This document shows positions 8,777 to 17,729 of a DNA stretch of 64,000 nucleotides, one piece after another. Positions within the stretch are counted from its first letter, which is position 1; each line of letters begins with the position of its first letter. The notes beneath the pieces were generated by a model. It was given only the letters and a program-made list of their open reading frames with translations. It was not told the origin of the DNA and made no database searches. This stretch comes from Kiloniella sp. EL199 (GTDB taxonomy: Bacteria; Pseudomonadota; Alphaproteobacteria; Kiloniellales; Kiloniellaceae): the NCBI RefSeq assembly GCF_900313065.1, contig NZ_OMPU01000004.1, positions 261,474-325,473 on the forward strand. Direction: 5' to 3'. A program made the translations under genes and the position numbers.

Positions 8777-9766
8777 ATGGACAGCCATTCATCACCTAAT
8801 CAAACATATAAAATTGGTATCTTACTGATCGATGGCTTTGCCCTGATGTCCTATTCATCAGTTATCGAACCATTACGCGCCGGGAATTTGCTTGGTAAAA
8901 AAGTCCTTTATCAGGTTGATCATATTGCCGCAGGAAATGAACGCGAAATTTCAAGTTCAAGCAGTGCTGTAATCCCTACCAATGCCACCATGTCTGAAAA
9001 TAAAGACTATGATCTTATTCTCGTTGTCGCCGGAGGAGATCCCTCCAGTTTTAAAGACGAACAGACATTTCAATGGTTACGCAATAAAGCACGATATGGC
9101 GCTAGACTGGGTGGTGTTTCCGCTGGTCCTGTTATCCTAGCCAATGCAGGTGTTATGAAAGGATATAGGATGACAGTACATTGGGAACATGCAGCAGCTC
9201 TGTCTGAAAACACCCCAAACCTACTGCTTGAACGAAGTCTTTACATCATGGATCGAGATCGCATTACCTGCGCAGGTGGAGTTGCCCCGTTGGATATGAT
9301 GCATGCATTACAAAGTGAAATTCACGGACCGGAATTTGCCAGAAAAGTCAGTGACTGGTTCATCCATACGGATGTCAGACCGTCAGGAGACCCCCAGCGG
9401 TCTGGAATGATAGAGCGATTTGGTACTCATCATCCCTCTATTATTCAAACACTCGAAATAATGGAAAATCATATTGCTGACCCTTTGAACTTAAGGCAAC
9501 TCGCCCTATTGTCCTCGATAAGCCCGCGCCAACTCAATAGGATTTTCATCGAGAAAATTGGACGGAGTACCATGTCTGTCTACCGGAATTTGCGATTGGA
9601 AAAGGCCCATAATCTTATTCAACAAACAGTGCTTTCATTAACAGAAATTGCCTTGGCAACAGGCTTTTCCAGCTCTGCACATTTTTCCAAAGCCTTTCAG
9701 GAAAAATACAGTTCGCCCCCCTCATCGTACAGACAGGATACACGATCAAAGGCACAACAACTCTAA
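8777..9766 (+). CDS. GlxA-family AraC regulator, divergent from sox operon
   Basis: A 329-residue regulator with an N-terminal DJ-1/PfpI-like domain (about 10-190) and a C-terminal AraC double helix-turn-helix (about 215-320; LALLSSISPRQLNRIF and the second helix pair near ATGFSSSAHFSKAF). The nucleophile-elbow position reads GVSAG instead of Cys, so the first domain is a ligand sensor rather than an enzyme. Related regulators (GbdR, SouR and CdhR in Pseudomonas) respond to dimethylglycine, sarcosine or carnitine. The divergent placement next to soxB suggests it activates the sox operon with sarcosine or a precursor as signal; this is inference. Confidence 0.9.
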   Translation: MDSHSSPNQTYKIGILLIDGFALMSYSSVIEPLRAGNLLGKKVLYQVDHIAAGNEREISSSSSAVIPTNATMSENKDYDLILVVAGGDPSSFKDEQTFQWLRNKARYGARLGGVSAGPVILANAGVMKGYRMTVHWEHAAALSENTPNLLLERSLYIMDRDRITCAGGVAPLDMMHALQSEIHGPEFARKVSDWFIHTDVRPSGDPQRSGMIERFGTHHPSIIQTLEIMENHIADPLNLRQLALLSSISPRQLNRIFIEKIGRSTMSVYRNLRLEKAHNLIQQTVLSLTEIALATGFSSSAHFSKAFQEKYSSPPSSYRQDTRSKAQQL

Positions 9767-9837
9767 CCTGAATAACACAAAACCAAAAAATAAAGGGAAT
9801 GAATTCAACCATGAAAACACTCCCTTTAAATGCAACA

Positions 9838-9872
9838 TATTCAATAGATTACAAGATATAATCTATTGAATA
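9838..9872. terminator. Perfect inverted repeat between convergent genes
   Basis: A perfect 14-bp stem (9838-9851 with 9859-9872, 7-base loop) lies between the ends of the GlxA gene and the convergent Ldh_2 gene. The T-run after it is weak (CTTTAACTTTA). An 8-bp stem at 9791-9798/9821-9828 precedes it. A bidirectional terminator is the likely role. Confidence 0.6.
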
Positions 9873-9880
9873 CTTTAACT

Positions 9881-10894
9881 TTAACGATCAGCCCATTCTT
9901 TGACTTTTTCAACGATCGCTGCATTTACAGCAACACCATTTTTATCCGCTTCAGTACGCGCATCAAAGCGTTCGGCACCATGCAGCCGAGCACCATCCTG
10001 ATCAACAATTGCTTCGATCAAGTGGTCAACACGCTGCGAGAATGCGCCGCCAGAGGAGAGTTCCGGGTCAATAGCAATAAAGAACTGGCCTGTTTTTGGG
10101 GGGCCACCAACAGGACCGGAAAATGGGCTCGCATCAATACCAAGCGTTGCCCCTGTCATAGCAGCAGCCATTAACTCAACCATCAAAGCTGTACCAAAAC
10201 CCTTATAACTGCCACTTGGGATCATTGTTCCTTTGAGGGCAACATCCGGATCTGTCGTTGGTTGACCATCTGGCCCAAGTGCCCATCCTTCAGGGATGGC
10301 CTTACCTTCACGAGCATGCTTCATGACTTCACTTTTTGCAATAACTGAAGCACTCTGATCAATCAGGATACGTGTTTCACCCGCAGCACCGGGGACAGCA
10401 ACAGAGAAAGGATTAGTCCCAACGACAGCTTTTTTCCCACCAACAGGTGCGACAGAAGCAGGTGCATTGGTAAAACCGATACCGAGAAGACCCTGCGAAG
10501 CAAGGCGGTCAGTATGATACCCAAGAATACCACAGTTATAGGAATTACGTAATCCCAGTGCAGCAATTCCCTGTTCACGGGCAGCTTTGAGCAACCAATC
10601 AAATCCAAGATCGATCGCTGGATGAGCAAAACCTGTTTTAGCATCTGCAATTGCCAAGCCTGAACGAACAACATCCAATTCTGGCACGGCAGCACCATCA
10701 ACCTTGCCACATTCCACATGCAAGCAATAGGTTGGGACATAGGCCAAACCGTGTGACGCAATGCCGTCTTGTTCGGTGGCCGCAACTGAACGCGCCAAAG
10801 AAGCCGCATTTGCCTCTGTTGTTCCTGCAGCAATCAAAGCCTTAAGTGCAAAGGCCTCAATCTCGGATACACTCATCGTTACAGTTTCAACCAT
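9881..10894 (-). CDS. Ldh_2-family NAD(P)H oxidoreductase (malate/lactate dehydrogenase type)
   Basis: A 337-residue member of the Ldh_2 family, which includes ureidoglycolate, sulfolactate and delta1-piperideine-2-carboxylate/pyrroline-2-carboxylate reductases. Family marks include DGIASHGLAYVP near residue 37, GLRNSYNCGILGYH, VGGKKAVVGTNPFSVAVP and SGSYKGFG. The substrate cannot be told from sequence. GGAAG precedes the ATG. It is the last gene of the minus-strand operon that starts at the aldehyde dehydrogenase, and a second family member sits at 18708-19718, across the divergent promoter. It probably reduces a 2-keto or imino acid made in the same pathway. Confidence 0.85.
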   Translation of the reverse strand: MVETVTMSVSEIEAFALKALIAAGTTEANAASLARSVAATEQDGIASHGLAYVPTYCLHVECGKVDGAAVPELDVVRSGLAIADAKTGFAHPAIDLGFDWLLKAAREQGIAALGLRNSYNCGILGYHTDRLASQGLLGIGFTNAPASVAPVGGKKAVVGTNPFSVAVPGAAGETRILIDQSASVIAKSEVMKHAREGKAIPEGWALGPDGQPTTDPDVALKGTMIPSGSYKGFGTALMVELMAAAMTGATLGIDASPFSGPVGGPPKTGQFFIAIDPELSSGGAFSQRVDHLIEAIVDQDGARLHGAERFDARTEADKNGVAVNAAIVEKVKEWADR

Positions 10895-10942
10895 GTGTTC
10901 TTCCTTTTATTTTTCTTGTTTAGTCATTTGTTGTTTTAAAGC

Positions 10943-11644
10943 TTAATCATTGTCGCTGAGGCCAGCGCCCGCCCCTTTAAGGCGAGACTCTTCCGTAGCC
11001 GGGACATACGTTCTTGCAGCAAAAGCTTGGAGATCAGCCCAGTCTTCTGAACTTAGGGGAACGCCCTGAACAACACGCTCGATAATTGTTCCTGATTTCT
11101 CTGCTCTTAAATTCGATAAATCCGACAAAATACCCGATACAGAAACTCGTTCAGCCTGTTCAGTCCCGAGATCATTGATAGTACCTTGTTCTAAATAGAG
11201 TACATCGGGTGCAATAATCACTTTCACTGCTCCCCCAGAAACTGAAAACCAGGAGACTGAGAACCCTTTACCAATAGCTTTTGCTGCACGCCCTAATATT
11301 GGAAGTATCAATGCTGGAGATATAACTGATTCCAGAATGATCTCATGACGATCCAATAGACGATCAGCTAAATCATTCAACGCGCTTCCACTGATTACAG
11401 GACACAGGGGGCCGTTTGGCGTGTTCCAGATGTCAAGATCCAAGGATTGAGGTCTCAACTCATTGTAAGCTTTACCATCATTGGTCTTTAGCAAAGAAAG
11501 CAGCAAGCAAACGTTTGGTAAGCCACGTGCAGCCAACCAACGTGTTGCTTTCCCGGCTTCTTCTGCCAAGCCCCAGGACATACCAGCTCCACGCGCGGCC
11601 TTACGTGCAGAAGCTTCGATTTCATTCAAGGAATAGCGTTCCAT
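10943..11644 (-). CDS. DUF3726-like protein of unknown function
   Basis: A 233-residue soluble protein. The N-terminus (SLNEIEASARKAARGAG, WGLAEEAGKA) resembles what I recall as DUF3726, an alphaproteobacterial family of unknown role often found with catabolic genes. The ATG at 11644 is chosen: it overlaps the upstream stop as TGATG and has GGGGAG upstream, better than the GTG three bases earlier. No catalytic motif or membrane segment is visible. The tight coupling to the upstream unrecognised gene suggests the two products act together. Confidence 0.75.
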   Translation of the reverse strand: MERYSLNEIEASARKAARGAGMSWGLAEEAGKATRWLAARGLPNVCLLLSLLKTNDGKAYNELRPQSLDLDIWNTPNGPLCPVISGSALNDLADRLLDRHEIILESVISPALILPILGRAAKAIGKGFSVSWFSVSGGAVKVIIAPDVLYLEQGTINDLGTEQAERVSVSGILSDLSNLRAEKSGTIIERVVQGVPLSSEDWADLQAFAARTYVPATEESRLKGAGAGLSDND

Positions 11645-13353
11645 CACAAACTCCCCTCTTCACGAATATCCATAGGATAGGCCCAGTTATCTTCATCCAT
11701 CGTTGCTAACTCGTGCGGATAGGGAGCATTTTGAAACATGGTAATACGTACCCAACGATCAGAACGTGGATCGAAGCGTGTCGCGCCAAAGAAAGACAAT
11801 TTACATCGTAAGAGATCAACAGGTAGCAGATCTTCCCCGATCAGGTTGTCCTGAATTTCAGCATAGGGATAACGTTGAGTTAGCTGTACTCTGCGTGCAA
11901 TCAGACGGTGTTCCGGATAATCAATCAGGAACGCACCAATCTTCTGATCTGTTTGTGCATTCAGTAAATCTTTGTATAGGCACGCAGCATCCCGGCCAAT
12001 CGATAGCGGTTGTTCCAGATTATCCCCAGGTTCTTCGCCTCTGGACCCCAACCTTGGTTCCAGCTTTTCTTCCGATACATACCAGAAGAAAACAGAATTT
12101 GGGTGCGTGTCATAGTCCACGGACAAGGCCCAGCTATAGTGCTCTTCCAGTGCGACCAGAAGATCAGCAACACTTTGAGAGCCATCAATGCGAAAATTAT
12201 CGTTTTCTTCTGCATACATCACAGATGCATAGGCATCGACAATCTCGGCATGGGGTTCAAGCAGCAAACTGACAAGCAGTTCCTGTCCTTCCAAAGACAG
12301 TTCAGACTCCCCCCAACGATAGAGCTTATCCCACGGAAGATCATCACCTGTGAAAGTATCCAGCGATAGAGCGCTCAATTTTTCCAGGTCACGCCGAAGA
12401 ACGGTTACGCGCTCGGCTTGCCGTTCATCAACTGTAAACCAACGGTCAAGGGATAAATGAGCGCTTTCAAGATACACTTCATAGTGCTTTCTTGCCGCAG
12501 CTGTCATTGTAGGTAATGCGCGGATACGGGCTAATGCGCTTTCACGTGCATGTATCCAGCTATGTAATAAGATTGGGTGATTGACTAGAAATGGTGCCAT
12601 CCCCAGGCCAGTCGAATTACCTACGCCCAAACTGCGTCGAATTTCAGGTTCTAACTTTACAGCAGTTTCTGGTGACCGATAGGTCGCCATTTGTTCAACG
12701 TAATCAGATACAAAATTTCTGATGAGCCAAACCGCCAGCATTTCAGCACGGAACGGACCCAACATTTCTGAACGGTTAGCAATTCGGTCTCGATCCGCCA
12801 TACCAAGCTTGCCGTTCCCATAAACGGCGGTTGTCCGCATCAGGTAACCAACCTTATTCAATTCGGTTTGATCTGGTTGTCTGCCGGCTGCCAGTTCACG
12901 AACAACATATTCAAACAAGCGTACGCTTTTATTTGCGCGAGAGAGAACAAGTTCACTTTCCAGACATCGTCCGGCTTCCTGTTTGGGGACATTCAGTGAC
13001 AAACGCTCGATATCGTCCTCCCCAATAACACCGTCATATAGCGCAAAAGTTGTATCCCACGCTTCTGCAATCACACGATCTGAACGTTTTGCCGGATCCA
13101 GATCATGGGCAAAACAAACCATGCTGTAGCTGCGTTCAGGGCCTTTTGCCAAATAAACAGCAATACCTTCGCCTTGTTCATTTATACGCCAGATCGGACA
13201 TTCGAAGGTCCAGTTATCACGCTTCAAGCGACGCATTACTGCGCGCATAAAACTCAATCTCGTTTGATGGAAAGAGCCCAGACGATCCAGTTTCATGACC
13301 TGTTGTGGCGGCCGAAGTGAAATTGAATTTGTGCTATTTAGTTGCGTCGTCAC
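11644..13353 (-). CDS. Unrecognised 569-residue protein in catabolic operon
   Basis: A long soluble protein with no recognised domain, no signal peptide and no membrane helix. The GTG at 13353 is chosen because GGAGG lies 5 bases upstream; the frame is open for 19 more codons, but those run through a 32-bp palindrome that belongs to the intergenic region. The N-terminus (SISLRPPQQVMKLDRLGS) looks like an ordered start. Charged and aromatic residues are spread throughout, with several Trp-rich patches (NDNFRIDG, YSWALSVDYDTHPNSVFFWY). It is translationally coupled to the DUF3726-like gene (TGATG) and follows the BCCT gene. A substrate-specific enzyme or a partner of the DUF3726 protein is possible; the function is unknown. 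Confidence 0.8.
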   Translation of the reverse strand: MTTQLNSTNSISLRPPQQVMKLDRLGSFHQTRLSFMRAVMRRLKRDNWTFECPIWRINEQGEGIAVYLAKGPERSYSMVCFAHDLDPAKRSDRVIAEAWDTTFALYDGVIGEDDIERLSLNVPKQEAGRCLESELVLSRANKSVRLFEYVVRELAAGRQPDQTELNKVGYLMRTTAVYGNGKLGMADRDRIANRSEMLGPFRAEMLAVWLIRNFVSDYVEQMATYRSPETAVKLEPEIRRSLGVGNSTGLGMAPFLVNHPILLHSWIHARESALARIRALPTMTAAARKHYEVYLESAHLSLDRWFTVDERQAERVTVLRRDLEKLSALSLDTFTGDDLPWDKLYRWGESELSLEGQELLVSLLLEPHAEIVDAYASVMYAEENDNFRIDGSQSVADLLVALEEHYSWALSVDYDTHPNSVFFWYVSEEKLEPRLGSRGEEPGDNLEQPLSIGRDAACLYKDLLNAQTDQKIGAFLIDYPEHRLIARRVQLTQRYPYAEIQDNLIGEDLLPVDLLRCKLSFFGATRFDPRSDRWVRITMFQNAPYPHELATMDEDNWAYPMDIREEGSL

Positions 13354-13375
13354 ACAAACCTCCAATGAACCAAGT

Positions 13376-13407
13376 AATTCAGGGAAGAAAGCTTTCTTCC
13401 CTGAATT
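13376..13407. repeat. 32-bp perfect palindrome after the BCCT transporter gene
   Basis: Positions 13376-13391 are the exact reverse complement of 13392-13407. It lies 15 bases after the BCCT stop and about 20 bases before the next start. No T-run follows on the minus strand, so it is more likely an RNA-stabilising or attenuating hairpin within the operon than a full terminator. Confidence 0.7.
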
Positions 13408-13422
13408 CATGACAAGAACGAT

Positions 13423-14982
13423 CTAGGCTTCTGCTGTAATCGGCACTGTATTTTCCCGATCACGTTTTTCCAGAATACCCGCAATTTGTGGCGCTGCCCA
13501 CAAAGATGGCAACAACACCAGTGAAACCGGAACTGCCGTTACAACAATAAAGGATTGCAACGCACTAACGCCCCCGGATCCCAACGAGATCAAGATGATC
13601 GCCATAACGCCCATCGCAATGCCCCAAAACACACGAACAGGTGTGCTAGGTGTATCGCTATCTGACATCGCAACAGAAATACAATAGGTCATGGAATCAC
13701 CTGTTGTTGCGACAAAAACAGTTGTCAGAACAAGAAACAGAACAGAGATCAGTAAACCGGCAGGAAGCTGTTTGGTAATTGCCAATAATGCAGCAGGTAA
13801 ATTAAATCCTTCGAAAGCAGCAGAAACTGAGCCAGGATTAGCAAGTTCAAACGCAATTCCAGACCCGCCAACAATGGTGAACCAGAAACACGTTACGACA
13901 GGGGCTACGATTGAAAGCATGATCACAATCTGACGAATTGTGCGTCCACGCGATACACGTGCAATAAACATTGCCATCAATGGACCGTACCCCAGGAACC
14001 AGCCCCAGAAGAAGACAGTCCACCAGCCTAGCCATCCACCTTCAGCACGGAACATCGCCATCGGGATAAACTTGTCAACATACACACCGAAGCTATGTAC
14101 AAAGCTATCAACGATAAAAGCAGTTGGCCCAAACAGGAACATGAATATCAACAACGCACAGGCCAAGATGACATTAAATCGGCTGAGAATTTGAATGCCT
14201 TTGTTTACACCCGTAACCGCAGAGGCCGTATAGATCCCGACCAGTACCGCAATAACAACAGCTTGAGAGGCAAAGCCATCCGAAAGGCCAAACAGATCCT
14301 GGAGACCATAGCTAACTTGCAAACCAAGAAAACCTATTGGGCCAACAGTTCCAGCAACAACAGCAATTATGCAAGATGCATCAGCAATAAGGCCAATTGG
14401 TCCTTTTAACGCACGCTCTTTAAAAACCGGGTAAAGCAACGTACGGGGAGCTAATGGCAAGCCTTTTTCGTAATGATAATACATCAGGACGACAGTGGTC
14501 AGCGCGCCAAGAATAGCCCATGCCAGAAAACCCCAATGCATAAAAGCCTGTGCCAATGCAGGATATGCAGCTTCAGCTGTTTTCGCTTCAACACCGAAGA
14601 GAGGTGGCGGGGAAAGAAAGTGTGCCATTGGCTCACCCGCGGCCCAAAAAACACCACCGCCGGCTAGCAAGGTACACATGATCATGGCACCCCATTGAAA
14701 AACGGTAAATTCAGGCTTATCCAATTTCCCAAGGACGACAGAACCACGCCCACTAAAGGCCATAAAAAGACCAATAACAAACGTTAGTAATAGCAATACC
14801 TGCCAATAGGCACCAAAGATCTGAACTGACCAGCCAAAACCCGCATTGACCAGCTCTTTTAGCAAATCAATATCAATCAGTGCCAAGCCGCAAAACGCCG
14901 CAATAAAGCCGCCGGTAACGGCAAAAAGAGGAACATTTACCCCTTTGAGAATACCGTCACCAGTTGTTGACGTATACGCCAT
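13423..14982 (-). CDS. BCCT-family betaine/carnitine/choline-type transporter
   Basis: A 519-residue inner-membrane secondary transporter of the BCCT family with about 12 membrane helices. The family signature is present (GWFLGYGPLMAMFIARVSRGRT region, about residues 320-345), as are the Trp-rich helix (GWLGWWTVFFWGW) and the glycine-rich TM1 region (GGGVFWAAGEP). There is no long C-terminal osmosensor tail, so nutrient uptake is more likely than osmotic regulation. GGGAG precedes the ATG. The operon context suggests it imports the quaternary-amine or betaine substrate of the neighbouring enzymes. Confidence 0.93.
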   Translation of the reverse strand: MAYTSTTGDGILKGVNVPLFAVTGGFIAAFCGLALIDIDLLKELVNAGFGWSVQIFGAYWQVLLLLTFVIGLFMAFSGRGSVVLGKLDKPEFTVFQWGAMIMCTLLAGGGVFWAAGEPMAHFLSPPPLFGVEAKTAEAAYPALAQAFMHWGFLAWAILGALTTVVLMYYHYEKGLPLAPRTLLYPVFKERALKGPIGLIADASCIIAVVAGTVGPIGFLGLQVSYGLQDLFGLSDGFASQAVVIAVLVGIYTASAVTGVNKGIQILSRFNVILACALLIFMFLFGPTAFIVDSFVHSFGVYVDKFIPMAMFRAEGGWLGWWTVFFWGWFLGYGPLMAMFIARVSRGRTIRQIVIMLSIVAPVVTCFWFTIVGGSGIAFELANPGSVSAAFEGFNLPAALLAITKQLPAGLLISVLFLVLTTVFVATTGDSMTYCISVAMSDSDTPSTPVRVFWGIAMGVMAIILISLGSGGVSALQSFIVVTAVPVSLVLLPSLWAAPQIAGILEKRDRENTVPITAEA

Positions 14983-15094
14983 CTAAGTTACTCCCTAAGT
15001 ATCATAATCAAGCAGAGCGAACGGTTCCAATGTTGTTCCCATTGGTTATCCCCTTCTCACTGTGTTAATGGTCAAATATTAGACCTGTTGCCTT

Positions 15095-16090
15095 TTAAGG
15101 CTGTTGTGGGCCAAACGAGTTTTCGTAGAATGAAAACCAGTTCATACCCATAATCTGTGCTGTTTCTTCTTGCGAAAATCCAACATCCCGCAACCCTGCA
15201 GCAAGGTTGGGAAAATCTCTGTTGTCTCTGAACCAATCAGGCATTTCAGGAAAACCGGGATTTGACGCAGAGCCTTCACCGTAATCGATTGTCTTGGTCC
15301 ATCGTCCAACGCGCATCCATTCAACGATTGAATCTGGTTGATCCTGACAAAGATCACTGCCAATACCGATGCTTTCAACGCCGATCATTTCAGCAGTTTT
15401 AGCGATCATTGTGCAAAACTCTTCAAGCGTGCAGTCACTCTTTCCTTTCAGATGATGAGGGTAGAGTGAAAACCCGACCATACCGCCTGATTGCGCCAAA
15501 GCTTTCAAAACGGTATCTGATTTATTACGCAATGCCGGATGCCAAAAACTTGGATTGGCATGGGTAATTGCAATCGGGCGTTCAGAGATTTCAATAGCTT
15601 CAAGCGTAGAACGTTCCGCAGAATGAGACATATCAACCACAAGGCCAACACGGTTCATTTCCTTGATCACTTGCTTCCCCATCCGGGTAATTCCCGGATC
15701 TTCGGCTTCGTAACATCCTGTCGCCAACAAAGATTGATTGTTATAGGACAACTGCATGAAACGCGCGCCAAGTGTGTGGCAAATCTCGACAAGCCCGATA
15801 TCATCTTCAATCGGGGAACAGTTCTGAAAGCCAAAGAAAATAGCTGTGCGGCCACTTTCATTGGCACGGCGAATATCATCCGCCGTGCGACCGTGAATAA
15901 TCAAATGATCATGTTGTTCGAAAAAACGGTTCCACTGTTCAACATTGGTTACAGTTTCGCGAAACATCTCGTGATAACAGATCGTGGCATGAACGGCATC
16001 AACACCACCTTCACGCATTTGGGCAAAAGTCTTTTCTGACCAATTACAGTATTGAAGACAGTCAATTACATATGATTTTTTGTCGCTCAT
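15095..16090 (-). CDS. M19 membrane-dipeptidase-like protein
   Basis: A 331-residue TIM-barrel amidohydrolase of peptidase family M19 (renal dipeptidase). The two distal His ligands are visible in DMSHSAERS and ITHANPSFWH. However, the N-terminal HxD ligands are replaced (VIDCLQYCNW) and the bridging Glu is replaced by Gln in FFGFQNCSP. I recall the same substitutions in the Pseudomonas aeruginosa PA5396-type group, which lies beside dimethylglycine and sarcosine genes, so this is probably a specialised subgroup rather than a broken enzyme. AGGAG precedes the ATG. There is no signal peptide, so it is cytoplasmic. Confidence 0.87.
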   Translation of the reverse strand: MSDKKSYVIDCLQYCNWSEKTFAQMREGGVDAVHATICYHEMFRETVTNVEQWNRFFEQHDHLIIHGRTADDIRRANESGRTAIFFGFQNCSPIEDDIGLVEICHTLGARFMQLSYNNQSLLATGCYEAEDPGITRMGKQVIKEMNRVGLVVDMSHSAERSTLEAIEISERPIAITHANPSFWHPALRNKSDTVLKALAQSGGMVGFSLYPHHLKGKSDCTLEEFCTMIAKTAEMIGVESIGIGSDLCQDQPDSIVEWMRVGRWTKTIDYGEGSASNPGFPEMPDWFRDNRDFPNLAAGLRDVGFSQEETAQIMGMNWFSFYENSFGPQQP

Positions 16091-16118
16091 GCCTATATCT
16101 CCTACTCTGGCCTAATGA

Positions 16119-17567
16119 TTACTCTGGCGAACCAGAACTGATGTAGGATGTTTTAACCTGCGTATAGAACTCGGCTGCATAAGAACCTTGCTCACGAGGA
16201 CCATAACTTGAATCACCACGGCCACCGAAAGGTACGTGATAGTCAGTGCCTGCAGTTGGCAGGTTAATCATGACACAGCCAGTACGGCTGTTACGGCGAT
16301 AGTGATTAGCGCGCGCAAGAGAGTTGGTCATGATACCAGATGTCAAACCAAAACCAGTGTTATTAGAAACACTTAAAGCTTCATCATAAGATCCAACTTT
16401 AATAACACAGGCAATCGGGGCAAACATTTCTTCGCGGTTGATTTTCATGGAATTGTCACCGTTGATGAACAAAGCCGGGGACATGAAATATCCCTCAGTT
16501 GCCATATCCAGACGATCACCACCACAAACCAATTCACAGCCTTCCTCTTTTGCCAATTTCATGTAGGCAAGATTGGAATTAAGCTGTGTTTCGCTAACAA
16601 CCGGACCAAGTTGAACACCGTCGGTCAAAGCATGTCCGACTTTCATCGCTTTTGTTGCCGCGCTTGCTTTTTCGACAAATGCATCGTGAATTTTTTCATG
16701 AACGATCAAGCGTGAAGAAGCCGTACATTTTTGCCCCGTTCCGCCGAAAGCACCACCAACCGCACAAGAAACAGCGAGATCAAGATCTGCATCATCCATA
16801 ACCACCAATGGGTTCTTGGACCCCATCTCCATTTGAACTTTGGTCATGTTTGCCATCGCAGACGCAGCAATACCACGGCCGACATCAACAGAACCAGTAA
16901 ATGAGATAGCGTCAACACCAGCACTTTCCACAAGGCGCTGACCAACGGAAGAACCGCCGCCCATTACCAGGTTGAAAAGTCCTTTTGGCAGATCATGACG
17001 AGAAAAGATCTCTGCCAATGCCCAAGCGCTTGCCGGAGTCAGGTTCGCAGGCTTCCATACGACCGCGTTTCCATATGCCAATGCCGGGGCAATTTTCCAC
17101 GTCGCTGTCGCTGTTGGGAAGTTCCAAGGCGAGATAATAGCAACCACACCAACAGGTTCACGGCGAACATCAATTTCTATACCGTCGCGTACAGAATCAG
17201 CAGTGTCACCCATCTGACGAAGCACTTCAGCCGCATAGTAGGTGAAAAATTGCCCAGCACGGAAGATCTCACCCTTACCTTCAGCAAGTGGCTTACCTTC
17301 TTCACGAGAAAGCAATTCGCCCAACTCCGCAGCGCGGTTTTTCATTTCTTCGCCGATTGACATCAAAACGTTATAGCGTTTTTCCAAGCCTGTTGCGGCC
17401 CAAACTTTTTGTGCCTGCCTAGCAGCATCCAGTGCAGTATCCAGTTGCGCACTGCTTGCTTGCGCATACTGACCAATAACGTCTGACAAATCGGATGGGT
17501 TTATGTTTTTGATGTAGTCATCAGCGGCAACCCATTCACCAGCGATATAATTGGAAAAATTGGACAT
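16119..17567 (-). CDS. NAD(P)-dependent aldehyde dehydrogenase
   Basis: A 482-residue class 3-type aldehyde dehydrogenase. The catalytic Cys lies in [12 protein letters not shown] and the general-base Glu in [10 protein letters not shown]; the cofactor-binding stretch [18 protein letters not shown] and the FTGSVDVGR loop are present. Similarity to alpha-ketoglutaric semialdehyde dehydrogenases is suggested by GQKCTASS and the overall pattern, but the substrate is not certain. It is the first gene of the operon, divergent from a LysR regulator. It probably oxidises the aldehyde left after a methylated amine is split or deaminated. Confidence 0.9.
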   Translation of the reverse strand: MSNFSNYIAGEWVAADDYIKNINPSDLSDVIGQYAQASSAQLDTALDAARQAQKVWAATGLEKRYNVLMSIGEEMKNRAAELGELLSREEGKPLAEGKGEIFRAGQFFTYYAAEVLRQMGDTADSVRDGIEIDVRREPVGVVAIISPWNFPTATATWKIAPALAYGNAVVWKPANLTPASAWALAEIFSRHDLPKGLFNLVMGGGSSVGQRLVESAGVDAISFTGSVDVGRGIAASAMANMTKVQMEMGSKNPLVVMDDADLDLAVSCAVGGAFGGTGQKCTASSRLIVHEKIHDAFVEKASAATKAMKVGHALTDGVQLGPVVSETQLNSNLAYMKLAKEEGCELVCGGDRLDMATEGYFMSPALFINGDNSMKINREEMFAPIACVIKVGSYDEALSVSNNTGFGLTSGIMTNSLARANHYRRNSRTGCVMINLPTAGTDYHVPFGGRGDSSYGPREQGSYAAEFYTQVKTSYISSGSPE

Positions 17568-17699
17568 GATTACCTTCTCATTTCAATCAACACAGCAGGC
17601 GTTTCAAATCAATACAGTCGAAAGAGGCCCAGCAAAAAATTCTGAAAACATTTCCGCAAAATTTGCAACTTTCGTCAAATTCAAATAATTTAGGAAAAT

Positions 17700-17714
17700 T
17701 TCAATTTTATTGAA
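17700..17714. promoter_or_regulatory. Short inverted repeat in the LysR/aldehyde dehydrogenase promoter region
   Basis: TTCAAT-TTT-ATTGAA lies 16 bases before the LysR start, in the divergent promoter region. Its size fits a LysR-type half-site pair or autoregulatory site, but AT-rich DNA makes such repeats common. Confidence 0.3.
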
Positions 17715-17729
17715 TAAAGGAAAATAACA

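Noticed and set aside
15027-15045. Small inverted repeat between the M19 and BCCT genes
   Set aside because: The stem is only six pairs with no T-run, too weak to call.
16096-16133. Repeated GCCAGAGTA around the aldehyde dehydrogenase stop, like the stop-codon duplications elsewhere
   Set aside because: The copies are only 9 bases long and 17 bases apart, so they are out of frame and may be chance.
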